Positions 23,137 to 36,995 of a stretch of 64,000 nucleotides of DNA are shown piece after piece. The position numbers and the translations under genes were made by a program. The notes beneath the pieces are model-generated. The model had not been told where the DNA came from and did not search any database. It was given only the letters and a program-made list of their open reading frames with translations. Location of the stretch: assembly GCA_030704615.1 (NCBI GenBank), contig CM060734.1, forward strand, positions 38,766,042 to 38,830,041, written 5' to 3'. Position 1 is the stretch's first letter. Every line of letters starts with the position of its first letter. Source of the DNA: Takakia lepidozioides (Eukaryota; Streptophyta; Takakiopsida; Takakiales; Takakiaceae).

Positions 23137-23945
23137 TCAGTAAACCACCAAAATAATCTTCAATCCAAAATCCAGCTAGGCTCCGTGAGAGACAGATGTG
23201 CGGCTGCATGGGGGAGAAGAGCCGACACAGGAAAGCAGGGATCAAGTCATCCATGTAGAAGCAGCAAAGAGATTCCACAGGTTGCTCAAACAGAGCGGCT
23301 ATACATAACCTCGGTTGAATTTGTAGTCTGTAGATCGTCGAGACACCTAACATACCCCGGCTGGCACAGCATTTGGGTCTTAAACAGCCGTCTCCCTCAT
23401 CACCGCAAAGGGGAGATGCGCCCAGTTTCCCAGAGTAGTAAGACAGCACAATTGTTCGCTTTGCAGCACTCCGTATGAATGCCCTGGTCTTCTCCCAACT
23501 TCCATAGATCGTAAGACCTCCCATCGCCTATAATAAACCGTCTGCTAACCCCAAAGCAAACATCACGCCCACGATCAGAGAGAGCCCTCTCTGAAATCCC
23601 TCTTCCAAGTGTTCTCTCTCGAAATCATGCGATCGACAGGAAACCAGCGCCCCACAGAAAAACCCAAAACATTTACGACAACATCTTTTACGATTTAATT
23701 ATATTCAACTAAAAGTGGGTACGCAAGAGACGGGGCGGGTGTATTCAACCCCAGAGTGGGCTAGCGTAGAGCGCACTTGCACAGCCGTGGTGTGGGTTTG
23801 TGGAAGTGAGGGGGAAGCACCTCGTTACGATTTCCAAGCATCCTCTGCCTGGATCTGGTGTGCGGCATAACAAGTTGCAGGTGAGTTGTTGTTTGCAGTG
23901 TGTTTCTCTTCCCGGCAGCTCCGCCTGTCTTTGACTACCGACACA
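23137..23945. promoter_or_regulatory. Shared divergent intergenic region, PPR-DYW gene and NSF
   Basis: These 809 bp separate two start codons pointing away from each other, so both promoters and 5' leaders must lie here or in upstream non-coding exons. An AT-rich core at about 23,690-23,715 may hold core promoter elements. No TATA box is clear. Confidence 0.5.
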
Positions 23946-26900
23946 ATGTCTCGGGAGATGTCGATGAGGGTGATCAACTCGCCGTCCTCGGAGGTGGCCC
24001 TCACCAATTGTGCTTACTGCTCGCGATCTGACTTCGCCTGTTTTCAACTGCGTTCGAAGGATTTTGGCATGGTTTCTGTGGACAAGATCGTTCTCACAGT
24101 CCAATATCCTTTTTGCACATTCAGTATGTCGTCCCTTCCCAGATCGCTGCATGACTTCGATGGGGATGCACGCTTACCTCGCGGTGTTTCTAGTCTGAGG
24201 GTGACTCTGTCAGGGTGAATCTGCACTTGTCTCCACAATGTCTCCCGTCCAGTTTCCATGATGCAATTCTCCAGTTTTAAACTGTGCTTGTTTTTCTCTT
24301 TCTGTCCGGCTCTTTCTGTACCTCTCCTGACGTTCGTACCCCGATTGCATCTCTGACTTAGCTCAGATTTATTCGAAAGTTTGGATGGGAAAGAACTCCC
24401 AACCAACAAATTTGTGGGGAGCCTTAACCTGCTATCACGCTACATAGACAGGATGGGGTACAAGGTTCATTGCAGCTGTCGAACTGTCTGCTGGTTTTTC
24501 CGGTTACCTTGGGGGTGACCTTGGACATTTGAAGTATGAGTTCAAAAATATGTGAGGCACCAGTACATTCCGATGGGATTATTGCCGTCACGTCTGAGGG
24601 TGAGGGTGCCTTTGCGTTCAAATAAAGTATTGTAGATAGCTCCAGGGAGCACCCATAGAGCTAGGACAAACACTTAGGTGGGACATTTGTATGAAAATGT
24701 AAGCGATGTGGTTATCCTTGACCAAAGAGTTCACAGCTCATGATTTGGTACAGCAAAACTGTCTTGCTCTCAACTCTATCCAACGCCGCATAGTGAGGGT
24801 TTCTTCAGGAGATTCGATCTCTGTGTCCAGGTATTTGCCTTCCACTCCTACCCTTTCTGTTCAACTGTCTACTTTCTTCGATTCCCCAGCTGACTGACTT
24901 CCGTTTGCCTCCGTCGCGTTTGTGCCTCCCTCTCTACCTGACTCCAAAGAAGTTATGGCTAGAGTTTAGATATATTCTTATAGTTTGGTTCCTTCTGTAT
25001 ATGGACTGCACCATCTCAAAGTTGCAACTTTGTCCGCTCTGTTGCAAGGACATGTTTGTTAGGGGTTTTCAAGGCACTGTAGGTCTAGGAGGATCTTGCA
25101 ACGATCAATTTGTAGGGTTTCAGCAGGGTTTTAGTTATGGCAATTCTGAGCTGTTCACATTGGAGTTGAGATTTTAGTTGAGGGCAGGGTGGAGGTGATA
25201 GGCCTTCGAAATGGTCTACTTATTTGCCATACGTAGGGCAGCTTTGATCTATTTCCTGGTAATCCTCCAAAGGATGTTTTCAGATTTTGTTTCCGCTATG
25301 TTGGTCTTAGAATAAAGTCTAGAAAGCACATATGAACAAACTAGATTCTAGTGTGGCACCAAAGAGCCTTGGCAATTCTCTTCTTCAGTGTAGCACGGGT
25401 TGTAGCTGTCTCCTGCCTTTAGCTGCGAGATTATTGCATGGCAGGTTTGTACCTCCAGATTATGGTTTCAACTTGATGGTTGTCAATGCTGAGCTCGATT
25501 TTTTCTCAAAAAACAAGAAGACAAATGAACAGGTACCCTTACCCCTGTTCCTTAACTTATGGAAAGTATTGGTTGTTTGTAACATCAGTTTTTCCTGTCT
25601 CGAGGCATGAAAAGGATGTAATCCTTCATTTCTTAAAAAGCTTTTTCTCCTCCTGATCTGTAGACCTTGTAGTTATAGCATTTCCATTGCAATGAACAAG
25701 AAGACGAGGATCACTGGAGTTAGGTTATGGGGGGTTTTTCAGTACTTGCTGGGTAGATACGGTTCTGTATTCACATCATATCTTCCATATCCAACAATAG
25801 TTCTGCCTTACAAGTCCTGGCACCTTGACACCATCAGCTTTTGCAGATGCAATGCCAGCCAGTATTGTGAGTCTAATGGCAGTTAGGGCACGGTAGAGGC
25901 CCCTTCAGTCTGCAGGCTACAAATTCAATCAATGTTATGTACATACAGGATCCAAAAGCTCGTGTGTTGTTGGTTGGGCTGAACGTCATTAGGAGATTGA
26001 ATCATACTGGTCAGTGAACAGGGAAGGTGATAGAAGACAGGAAGAAATTGAATGCCAATTTCCTGCATGCTAGAAATAGCATACCAGTACGGTGACCGTG
26101 AAATTTTAGTTGGCCGAACGGAAGGGCAGAAACGTGACACAGGCAGAGAGAGAGGAACATAATAATTTTTGGTATCAGAAACATACTTCCTTAAGAGACT
26201 CACATGAAAAACATTGCTGTTGCTGAGCAGCTGGTGGAACTTGCTTGCTGCTGCTTATATCCTTGATCCATACTACCCTTTGTCAACTCCTCTCCCAAGA
26301 GCAATTGCACACCGCTAGCAGTCTCATATTTTGAGTTTCGTTGTGCAGCTTGATTCCATACTTATCTCTAAGGAGCTCATAAAGAGATTTGCAGGCCAGG
26401 TATGTGATATGCTGATCTTTGCGCTGCTAATCCGGGAAAGCAAAATGTCTTTCTCAGAGCACATGTGTGATGGATTGTACAGCCTCTCCTGTGTAAATTG
26501 TCATGCACCATCTACAATTGGCCACTGTGCGGACCTAACTGGCCACCTCCTTCTTTCCTGTGGAGCCCAAAGTCACAGGATGTCCGAAGGAAAGTGAAGC
26601 CACTTTGACCAAATGCTCCATGCGCACTTGCAGATAGTTATTTCCCATACAGGTACCCTATCTGTGACAGATTGCCACATGGCAAGGTGCGCATGGTTAA
26701 ATAATTTGCTTAACCTATTTGGCATTCACATCTGGAGGTACCAGCAACAGATAGTATAACCCCTGCTCAGAGCAGGGGTTAAGCGAGCTGTGAATTTTAC
26801 ACTAGGGTGCTACCTGCCACAGCTATCTTTGAAATTCAGCTATCCATGTGGCACTTACATTTGCCACATGGGATAGCCATGAGCAAGTGTGAATAACAGA

Positions 26901-29900
26901 TATGTTACACCTGCAGATAGTGATGCCATATTGGATATATATTGTTATGTACCTGCAAGTGCGAAAGAAGCTTTAGCCATTGTAGTCGCACACTTTGACT
27001 TCCTCACTTCGGAGTCTCTCAGACTTTCATATTTTGAGAACAATCTCTAGCTAAGCTCTGCCACTTCTGGCATGAACAGGTTCTGACAGTGGATCAGAAG
27101 GTATCGTTTGAGTACCATGGCACTAACTACACGTTTAGTGTTGTTGGAACGCTGGTAGAAGGCCAGTTGGAGAAGACCACACGTGGTATGCTGACTAAAA
27201 ATACCCACTTCGTGTTTGAGACAGCCAGCAACTCAGGCATTAAGGTCAGTATTCTTGCAGCTCTTACATTTTGTCTTTCTATGAACCATCTCTGTTCTAT
27301 CTTATTTTTAGTTCTGGTTAAGGATGATATGCTGTTCCAAATAGAAAGTGTGCCTGTTTTGATGAGAGGAACTTTGCCCCACATCTTCACCCTCAAAACT
27401 TCTGTGACATTAATTGTGGTACAAAACTTGATCCTTAACTCTCATTGATCACCACACGTCTTTTGGAATTCTCATGTCATCCTTGCGCTGGCGGTCTCTT
27501 TTGATGCAAGGATGACAGAGTTCCAGGGCAGGGATTGTCTGATGTTTAGATTGGTATAGAATGGTGCTAAATCTGGGTTATTAAAAGTGTGTCGGTAAAG
27601 GCTAGTCTTAAATCTGGGTTTCGAAGTGGGTTTGTGCTTACGAGGCTGTCCTAGTCGAGCTTAACCAGTTTTGGTGATGGGCAGGGCCCATTCATTTGTA
27701 AATGGTAGTGCAAATCTTGATGAATGAAATTTGTCAGAAGCAGTAAAACTGTGCTCTTGTATAACGAGTAAGGGCTTTGCTTCAACTATTGTGACCTATT
27801 GTGTACCTATAGAAGGAACTGATTACGAAACCCAACAGCTATGGTGGCACAAAGGTCAGCATTTACCCCATGCAACTGGCAGTCTGTGGTTGTTCTGGGC
27901 CAGTTTGCTTGGCTCACGGCTTCAATGAGATGAACTTGATATCTACTCCGGAATTTGTCTAACACTGAATTTGTAACCAGGGTCTTGTGAGTTCAATGTT
28001 GGAACAAGGCTATTACATTAATTGCAGACTAATTTTGACTTTCTTATGGTGCAGATTGTGAATCAACAGGGAGGGCAAACCAATAACTTGTTCAAGGCGA
28101 AGGACTTCAACTTCCAAAAGTTGGGGATAGGTGGTCTGGATGCTGAATTTGCTGACATTTTTCGACGAGCATTTGCTTCAAGAATCTTCCCGCCCCATGT
28201 TATTGCCAAGTAAGTTGCACAGTCTACCATATGTGCATGCAGTATGTATCTTGCAGGATTGCCTGATAGTGGTATCCTCGTGTGATCATAAGCCAGACAT
28301 GTCACTGTCAGGGTACAACAATTGTAGGTACGGCTGAACATTCACCAAATCCGCTTTTCATAGCTTTGTTTGAGATCAATGATCCCTTTGTTCACTTCTG
28401 GTGCCTGATATCATTGGGTAGAACAAGATTAGGAAATAACGAATTTAAATGAAAAATGTTTATTGACAGAGGGCTCAGAGAGATGAGATATATAATACGA
28501 CTATTACTCAGTGCAGGCATCTAATGCATAATGTGCAGTTCCGGATCCCTAGCAAATTACTGACATGGAGGTAACGATGTATTTATGCACATTACACTCA
28601 TCCAGACAGCAAGTATTTGTGTTGTTCGTCTGATGGATGTTCTCTTCGTGGGATAAATGTAGGTTGGGGATCCCACATGTGAAGGGGCTTCTGCTATATG
28701 GCCCCCCTGGTACAGGAAAAACTCTTATTGCTCGACAAATTGGCAAAATGCTCAATGGGCGTGAACCCAAGGTAGAGTTGTTGGGTTGAATGTGAAGCGG
28801 TGTGAGTTTACTGCTGTAGCAGACCTCTTTTTCATGTATGTTGTCATGTGTCCAATTTATTCTGCTACAAAGGTCATTAAGACATGGGTTGATAGCTCAA
28901 ACAGCCAAATTAGATCTCAGGTCCCTTCAGTATCATCCCTTTAGGTCCCTCAAGTTAGATTATTTTCTATTGCTCTACATGCTAGAAGGAACTTATGTTG
29001 TGTGCTGGTGCTTGCACTGTAAAGGGCCGTGGAGTGGTGAAATGGCAATACTTTTGTGTTGATGACCTTATCTTTGTATCAGTTTTACCCCTGTGCAGGT
29101 TGTGAATGGACCTGAAGTCCTCAGCAAGTTTGTGGGAGAGACTGAGAAGAATGTGCGAGATCTTTTTGCAGATGCTGAAATCGATCAGAAGGAACGGGGT
29201 AAGTCATTGTGGATGCCACTGTTTGCTCCTGTATGTGGGTGGATTGGTTTTTCTTGTTGTGACATCTGTGGTTTGCAGATGAATGGGAATCTGTTGGCCA
29301 TAACCTCAATGCAGGACTCTGGCTTCACCTCATGTGGCTCCAGTCCTCTGATCTGGGTCTACCAAAGGACCATTATGTGACACAAGCCAGACTTACACTG
29401 TTGACCTTCCTGTTGTGCCTGAGGCAGGGGTGCATGTCCTGAGTACTAATGCTGAACCTAAACTAATCTTTCACTGTCAGGGTTCTCCCTACACTAAAGT
29501 TCTGTTCCTTCTTTTCAAGAGCGTTAGAATCTAAGGAAGAGATCGTTCTGGATGAGGTAATCTGCAACTGCAGGAGTAAGGTTTGCAGCCATAGCCTTAA
29601 CCAGGGCGAAAGGGTGGCATTAGCTTCTGATAAAATTTTGCTCGCTTACTTTGTCAAAGATTGGACTTAACCTTTTCAGCAGGCGGCATTGTGTTTCTTT
29701 CAAAAGTGGAAAAAATCCAGGCCTGCCATTTCCTAATGTTTTGCAACAATTCCTTCCAGTTCCCATGATGAGTCCAGCTACAAACATTGGAAGAGAGTCT
29801 AGAAACAACTAGACAAACGTGAAATTTGAGGTTAATAGGAGTGAAATATGACTCATCGCCCAGAATTGTAAAATTATGCATCATGTGTTGCCAGATCGAA

Positions 29901-32900
29901 TGTTACCCTTTACCAAGTGCTACTCTTGCCACTGCAATCTGACTGTGCCTCTTATTGTAGTGCAGGGGACCAAAGTGACCTGCATATCATTATCTTCGAT
30001 GAGCTTGATGCCATTTGCAAGGTTTACCCAGTCCGACAATATCATATCATTGTTGTTGTTGTGGTCTTCACCATTAAGATCACCTGTGCAGATGTCTCGT
30101 AAGATTTGGCCCTGCTGGAAAAATTTGGTAGTTGCGTAGGGTGATACCTTGGCCTTTTCAGTATCACTGAAGCATGGTGCTTGTCAGTACTACTCTTCAT
30201 TCCAGTTCTGGTTGAAAACTCTTCTGTTATTTCTGCTATCATTTTTTATTTCCTGCTGGTGATATTTGGACATGTCTTTGCCTTTTATTACTTGTCATTC
30301 AGACTAGAGGGTCAACGAGAGATGGCACTGGAGTGCACGACAGCATTGTCAATCAGCTGCTTACCAAGGTGAGTATCAGACTTTTCAAATTGATTGTTTT
30401 GTTCATCATGATTGTTCTGTTTATCTGCTTGTAAGGTATACCAGGAAACATTGGTTGGACAACTATGAAAAGCTTCAATCTTGATTGGTCAGCTTCACTT
30501 TGATATTAAAACCTTTCATGGATTTTGCTTGGCGTTTTTCCAACAAACTGACGTGTGCCTGAATAGTCATGTTTCTTTTCACATGCTGCTTTTCTGTTTT
30601 GTCAGTTGGCTTGCCTGAGTGGTATGTTTTGCCGACTGTCAGTTTGGCTTGCTCTACATTTGGCACTCTCAACAATCTGTTTTCTTGGTCTTATACTTTA
30701 TAGTTTGCCCCAATTTGCACAGACCTAGAAATGTTGGTATGCTATAGGAACTTCAGATTTGGACGCACCTTCTGGCTTCTTGTTCATTTCAGCTGTTTTA
30801 ATTTGTGGAGAATAAGCAAACCCTGCCATCGCCTATATAAGCACTTCTGAAACTTGAGTTCTATGGTGCTGGGCAGATTGATGGTGTTGAAGCTCTCAAC
30901 AACATTTTGCTGATTGGAATGACAAACAGAAAGGATCTTCTTGATGAAGCCTTACTCCGGTAAGAACACTCCAATCTACTGTCTGTCATCACACAGCACT
31001 GGCAGGACCTGCTCTCTCGTGGAAAGTATATGTAATAAATGTGTCCTTCCTTTTGTGTTCATGACATGTGTGCAAACTCTATTCATATGTAGTGCTGTAA
31101 TCTATGAAGTGAGAAAGCTATCAAAATGTTGAGATGGCAAATCCATACCATGTGTTTTCTCATGGTTCGTTAGGATAGGTTGGCCTAACCTATTTTGTCT
31201 GCTGGACGATTGTATGTTATTTAGTTTTTTGTGACTTATATTATTGTGTGCAGTCCAGGGCGTATGGAAGTGCAGATTGAGATTGGACTGCCAGATGAGA
31301 AAGGGCGGGTTCAAATCCTGGCCATCCACTCCAGTAAAATGAAGGAGAATTCATTTCTTGGTGCTGACGTCAACTTGGAGGAGCTTGGTAAGCTCATGCT
31401 TCTGTCAGCAGAGCGATGGAATTCACCTGCATTCACTAGTCCGGTTGCACAGAACAGTCATGGATAGTGATTCAAGGTGGATAATGAGTGTTGGTAAGAA
31501 AGTGGGTTAATTTGGTAGTTTTGCATATTTGAAGGGTGAGGCGCCTACCTACCTCATTGTTTGCCTGTTTTTTATAGCAACAAACTGTTGGTGAACTCTG
31601 CTTGATGTGTTTGGTTTGTGTAGCCACAAGAACAAAGAATTTTAGTGGTGCAGAGTTGGAGGGGCTGGTAAAAAGTGCTACCTCATTCGCACTCAACAGG
31701 TGATATTCCAATTTTCTTTTTTCCATGAGAAAAGGTTTTTGTCAAGTGATGCGGACAGATAACAATTTTGTCTTACTAATAATGTTGTCTCATCACTTGC
31801 CAATTTGAAAGTCAATAACTTGAAAGGAGAACATGAGGAGTTGCAATTAAATTTGACCTGTTCAAATTGATCTTTTCACTCTGGGGTTTGAGTTGAAGGT
31901 ACTCCGATGGTGAATCGCAGATAGGTCAAAATATGAATTGTGTCAATTGATCTCTTCAAATTAGGAGGAACCTGAAGAATTGCGTAGTGTAAGTCAAATG
32001 CTGGAGGTAGGTGTTCTAATTAACATCAGAGTGGCTATGGCTAATATGGGACCAGGAGTTGAAGGGATAGTTGGGCTGTAGTGCGGCCATCGTCAAATTC
32101 TAGATATTGTATCCAGCATTTGCTGCCATTGCAAGTCACCAAACTGTCTTTTGACACTTCAAAAGATCTTAAGATAAGTTTTATCAACCCAAAACTGATT
32201 GTTTTGTGAAACTGGAAGGCAAGTGAACCTTGATGATCTATCGAAACCACTGGATGAGGACAACATCAAAGTCACTATGGAGGATTTTCTGGCGGCACTC
32301 ATGGAGGTGAAACCGGCATTTGGTGTGGCCATGAACTCTCTGGAGATGTGCAGGTCCTTCTATTTCTCCTTTTCTCTGTGCCTCCCCGAGTGGTTCTCTT
32401 TCTTTTAGCAAGGTGATGCACTAAGCTAGCCGGAAGTTTGTGTTGGTATGTCATTTTCTTGAGCCTTTGTAAAAAGAACACGCTTGGTTGGACCTGACGA
32501 GAGAGTTACCTGAATCAGGGTGTTGTCTGCTGCTTATTGATTGGCTTGTGGCATGGCAGACTGAATGGCATGCTGGATTGTGGAGAGAGACATTCACACA
32601 TCCAAAAGACTGCGATGACTTTTGTTGAGCAAGTCAAGAAAAGCGAGCGAACTCCCCTTCTCACATGTCTTCTTGAAGGGCCCAACGGCAGGTCTGTGTC
32701 CCTTTCGTGTAATTTTACCAGTACTGAAGTGTTCTTTTTTTGTTATGGTTTATGTTCTTTCTTGTCATGCATTTCTTTCTTCTTGTTTTTTTCTCTCCTT
32801 TTCAAAATGTTACATTTTTAAGAGGAAAGGGACAAGACCCCAGATCAAATTTCTAACAAAACCTCCTCACCTAACAGAGATGCCAGGAAGGCAACAAAAG

Positions 32901-35900
32901 GATGCCAAATACATGCCACAGGACCCAAACAGAAGCCCTTGAAAAAGTAGCCCAAAACTAAGTAGAAGCCCAAGACCCTCCAACAGATCACCTATCTCTC
33001 CCCTTCTCTCTCACCAGTGGATGTGCCTTTCTGTCTGTGTCTCTCTTCTCTTGCTTTCACATGGATTTTTCTTGGTGTTCTTCCCCCTTGGGAGGTTAGA
33101 ATTTTTTGTTCTTTATTTCTCTACACACGACGTACTCACTCTTTGGGCAATGTGTGAAGTCTTTTGATGTGGTTTCTTGTTATTCTATAACATCACATGG
33201 GCCCTCAGTCCCCCATGTGGACTTTTTAAAATGTACTCATGACACGTTGTTCGCCATAGCCTTGTGGCCATAGACCTCGTGCCCAGTTTGTGGACTTCAT
33301 AATGTTTCTGTGTTTTTTGCATTCTCTACATCCCTTGCAAGGGCCTTGGTACCTTCTGCATTGGTTCTCGCACCCCACTGGGTGCTGGAATATGACAGCC
33401 TCCCGCCAGAAACTAGAGACAGTTTTTCTCCTGTCCTAGATAAAATCCCAGTCTTGGCAAAGGCCTTCAGCTTTAAGCACCCAAAGTGTCTGGTTGCTCA
33501 TTTTCAAACGGCACTATAGCTTTAACAGATGTTTGGGCTTCTTGTTGTTCTACTTGTCCAATGGGGCCGTAAAGGTCCCTTGTGGACATTATAACCTATC
33601 TTTCTAATTTCTTTCTCGTAGCAGCTTACCTACTTGAGGCACTCCGTCTCCGAGCAATGTTTGGGAAGTTGTCTTGTTTTATCCCATTGGTGCTCAGGCT
33701 GTATAGTCAGGATGTGATATCAGCCTATGGGAGCATAGTCTCATAGGGAACCCGCCCTATTTTGGATTTTTCCTCCTGTTGTGTGATTGGTTGCGGGGAT
33801 GAAGGTGTGGGTTGAATGGGAACCCATTTCATTGCAAATGTCTTTCTCATACCCTAGTGCCCTGCACCCAGTACTTGTCTTGGGACAAATGCTTACTGCT
33901 ATCATCTCCTGCTCTCATGACATGCCCTGCACTCTCTTGCAGTGGGAAGACAGCATTGGCGGCAACCATTGGCATTGAGAGCGACTTTCCTTTTATTAAA
34001 ATTGTAAGATTAACCCTACTTGAAACTCAGGGCTATCCTATGAAGTTTGGGTTCTGGTTCTCTGGACAGCACTCAGATAGATGTAAATTATCATCTCTGA
34101 CTATTTTTTGAATACTATTGGTCTATAAAAACCATTAAGGTATCCTGCGTGGTTTTTGCCAGGGGTTTCTTCTAACTTAAAAGGGTTTCAGGTTCTTGCA
34201 TTATATGGTATCTTTCATCACCAAGTGCTAAATTTTCTGCTCAGGTGACGGCAGAAAACATGGTGGGTCTTATGGAGAGCACCAAATGTGCGATGATTTC
34301 CAAGGTAAGCTTGTACAACCATTGTGGCTTCTCTGAGGAGAAACTCGGCAATCACTGACTGACATGGAGATCAACACTTTTCAAGTTTTTGAATCAGGGG
34401 AACTTCTGTTACAATGCCTGGACAGCATTCACTATTTGGCAGTGACTTAAAAGGCTAATGTTTTTTTTGGCACTTTTTGATTCAAGGAGATTAAATTCAG
34501 AGAGTTTACAACCATTTTCCTGGAACCCTTTCCTATCTATGTGTATTTCATTGATGATATCAAATCAATATAATGACCCTGGGACTGTTGAGGGTAATTT
34601 GGTCACTCATGCAAGAATGTAAATGGGAATGCAGGTATTTGAAGATGCGTATAAGTCTCCTCTAAGTATCATCATCCTTGATGATGTTGAACGGTGAGTG
34701 GGCTTTCTGTCCTATCATGAAAGGGCTTGTTGCAATGTCATGCTGGCTCTTGTAGGCTACTCGTCTTTTGGAGTCTGCAACTGTACTTCCTGCCGGTACT
34801 GCCTAGAGCATACTGGTTTTGCCACCAACCGGATCTAGAAACATCACCATTTGACAGATCCTGACTTGTTTCAATAATCTCAGAAGCTTCTTTCTTGGAT
34901 GAAAAGAAGTGTGTGAGGGAATAGGTATTGTATAGGATTTAAAGGCTGTTTGGTTGGGTGCACAGGTTGCTAGAATATGTCAACATTGGGCCTCGCTTCT
35001 CAAATGTGATTTTGCAGACCCTACTAGTGCTTCTTAAGCGTATTCCTCCCAAGGTAATGTCTTCCTGGTTACGAAAGTACTTATTGCAGGATATTCTTAT
35101 GGTTCCAAGACATATTTTATCATAGATGGAAGTTGTTTAGCAAACCTGACGAGTATATAGTCAATGAAAGTGGTTGTTTGGTTGTTTCATCCACTCATGG
35201 ATGTCTCTCATATTTTGGCAGTGGTTTGTATGTGTCAAATTGTGAAAGCTTGTTAGCAACATGGGAAGAAATTGTGGGTTTGATCTAGGATTGGTTGAAA
35301 TCAGAGTGGAACTCGGTATGTACTGGTCCAGGTTTACAATTTTCATGGAAAAAAAAATTTCTACTGATCTTTTTCCAGGTGTCTTGGTGGGATGACAGGG
35401 GAGAAAGCTGCTGGTGGTTGGGACTACTAGCATGCCACAAGATCTTCTCGAGTCCATGGACATCCTGTCAGCTTTCAATGTTACTCTGAATGTGCCCACA
35501 TTGAAGCGTGAGGACATCCGACAGGTACAGATTTTTCTCCCTCTCTACATAGCAATCACAGCCACATGTACAATGTGTCAGATTCAGGGCTACAGCAGCT
35601 ATGCCCGAATGACTATTCCTTGATATGACTCTTACATCAACTGTCATTCCATGGAGTCATGTTGTTTTTTGCTGTCTGAGCACAATCATCATTTTGGGGT
35701 GAGTTCCCATACCTGGTGTAAGGACCCCACGGCTGGCTCCACATAGCAATCTAATCAAGCCTTCCCAGGGTAGTCAAAGATCAAGGACTAAGGGTACTAG
35801 TCCACTGGCCATGACCTTGTGATTGGCTTTTGTTTGCCAGGTTTTGAAAGAGCTCAATGTGTTTGCGCCAATGGACATTGATTCAGCTGTTGAAGCTCTA

Positions 35901-36995
35901 ACTACAGAGGTCTGCTCATGCTCTGAATTTTTCCTTTAGTCTTACAGTAATCATGCCTGTCTGTCTCACCCACACACACAGGTCTTGTAAGGGTTTAGCA
36001 TATCTAAATGCTTTGAATGGTCACTAGCAATGGATTACCACTAGGGGAAATAGGTCCTTGTTGATATCCTATGACTTTCTCAGTGTTATTAAATCCCGCG
36101 CTTAGAGAGGATCAAGCAAGGTCAAGCGTGTTCAGGCATGACTTCTGTGTTTGCAAATGTGAACTCCTCAGATTATGGTGAGTGGATGATTTTAGACCAC
36201 ATAGCAATTTAATTAAGCCTTCCCAGGAAAGTCAAAGATCAAGGACTATGGGTACTTCTAGTTCACTGGCCATGACCTCGTGGTTGGCTTTTGTATGCCA
36301 GGTCGATATGTTTGCACCTTCTTTCATGGATGAGGTACAAGAATTTGATTCAGCTGTTGCAGCTCGAAATACAGAGGTCTGCTCATGATTTTTGGTTTTT
36401 TCCTTTGGTCTTGCAGTAGTCCCTGCCTGTCTGTCTCGTGCACACGCACACACATCTGATTAAGGGTTAACATATTTGCATGCTTTGGATGGTCACTGGC
36501 AATGGATTATCACTAGGGGCAATATGTCCTTGTTGGTATCCTCCAACCTTCTCAGTGTCACTACATCTACCTCATAGAGAGGGTTGGACAAGGTCAAGCA
36601 TGTCCAGGCATGACTTCTGTGTGGCATTTATGTGAACTCCTCAGGTTTTGGTGAGTGGATGATTTTAGACTATCAAGTTCTGATGCCTGAGTTTGATGGC
36701 TGTTGCTGAGTTCTCCATTGGTTCAGTTGTTATGTATCAAAATTGGACGGCAATAGGTGCTCGCTACATAAATTGACCCCCATGATCAAACTCCATTTAT
36801 GATATAAGTTGTATGGGCTGTAAGTATGGTTCTAATAGCCAGCGCTTGCAGAGGACTATGCCCATCAAGAGATTGCTTATGTTGATTGAGATGGCGGCTC
36901 AAGGGAAGGAGGGCGATGGAGCTGAGGCAGTGTATAAGGGCACTCAGAAGATCAACCTTGAACATTTTAAAGATTGCCTCCACGACCTTGCTTGA
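23946..36995 (+). CDS. NSF: N-ethylmaleimide-sensitive factor (vesicle-fusing AAA+ ATPase), 22 exons
   Basis: NSF disassembles SNARE complexes with alpha-SNAP after membrane fusion. Exons: 23,946-24,098; 24,730-24,830; 25,445-25,532; 26,349-26,399; 27,080-27,244; 28,055-28,209; 28,663-28,771; 29,099-29,198; 29,966-30,021; 30,303-30,368; 30,877-30,959; 31,254-31,387; 31,624-31,699; 32,219-32,353; 32,560-32,691; 33,943-34,003; 34,245-34,304; 34,635-34,693; 34,966-35,053; 35,399-35,524; 35,841-35,909; 36,852-36,995. All are GT-AG, all phases agree, and the total is 736 aa, the family length. The N domain is residues 1 to about 200. D1 Walker A is GPPGTGKT (251-258), Walker B IIIFDE (to 320), second region of homology [17 protein letters not shown] (363-379). 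D2 Walker A is GPNGSGKT (531-538) with ILDD (589-592). It is intact, with one duplicated exon (separate entry). Confidence 0.95.
26622..26963. mobile_element. Possible MITE or foldback in NSF intron 4
   Basis: CGCACTTGCAG at the left and CTGCAAGTGCG at the right are inverted copies about 340 bp apart. Inside, GCCACATGG-type words recur in both orientations. A perfect inverted repeat TAACCCCTGCTC-A-GAGCAGGGGTTA (26,757-26,781) lies near the centre. The intervening arms pair only patchily, so the call is tentative. Confidence 0.35.
35739..36668 (+). repeat. Tandem duplication containing NSF exon 21 and its flanking introns
   Basis: The segments 35,739-36,196 and 36,197-36,668 are diverged direct copies, sharing CCACATAGCAAT at the start and GTGAGTGGATGATTTTAGAC at the end. 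Each includes a GCCAG acceptor, an exon in phase 0, and a GAG/GTCTGC donor. The second exon copy (36,302-36,376, 75 nt) has no stop and keeps DSAV and the terminal TE of the first (69 nt), but has lost the LKELN segment. Confidence 0.85.
36302..36376 (+). CDS. Duplicate (alternative or relic) NSF exon
   Basis: A 25-codon open exon with splice sites and phase matching exon 21. It can replace exon 21, or be spliced in with it, without a frame change. It encodes the stretch just before the last D2 helices. Whether it is used cannot be told from sequence alone. Confidence 0.45.
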
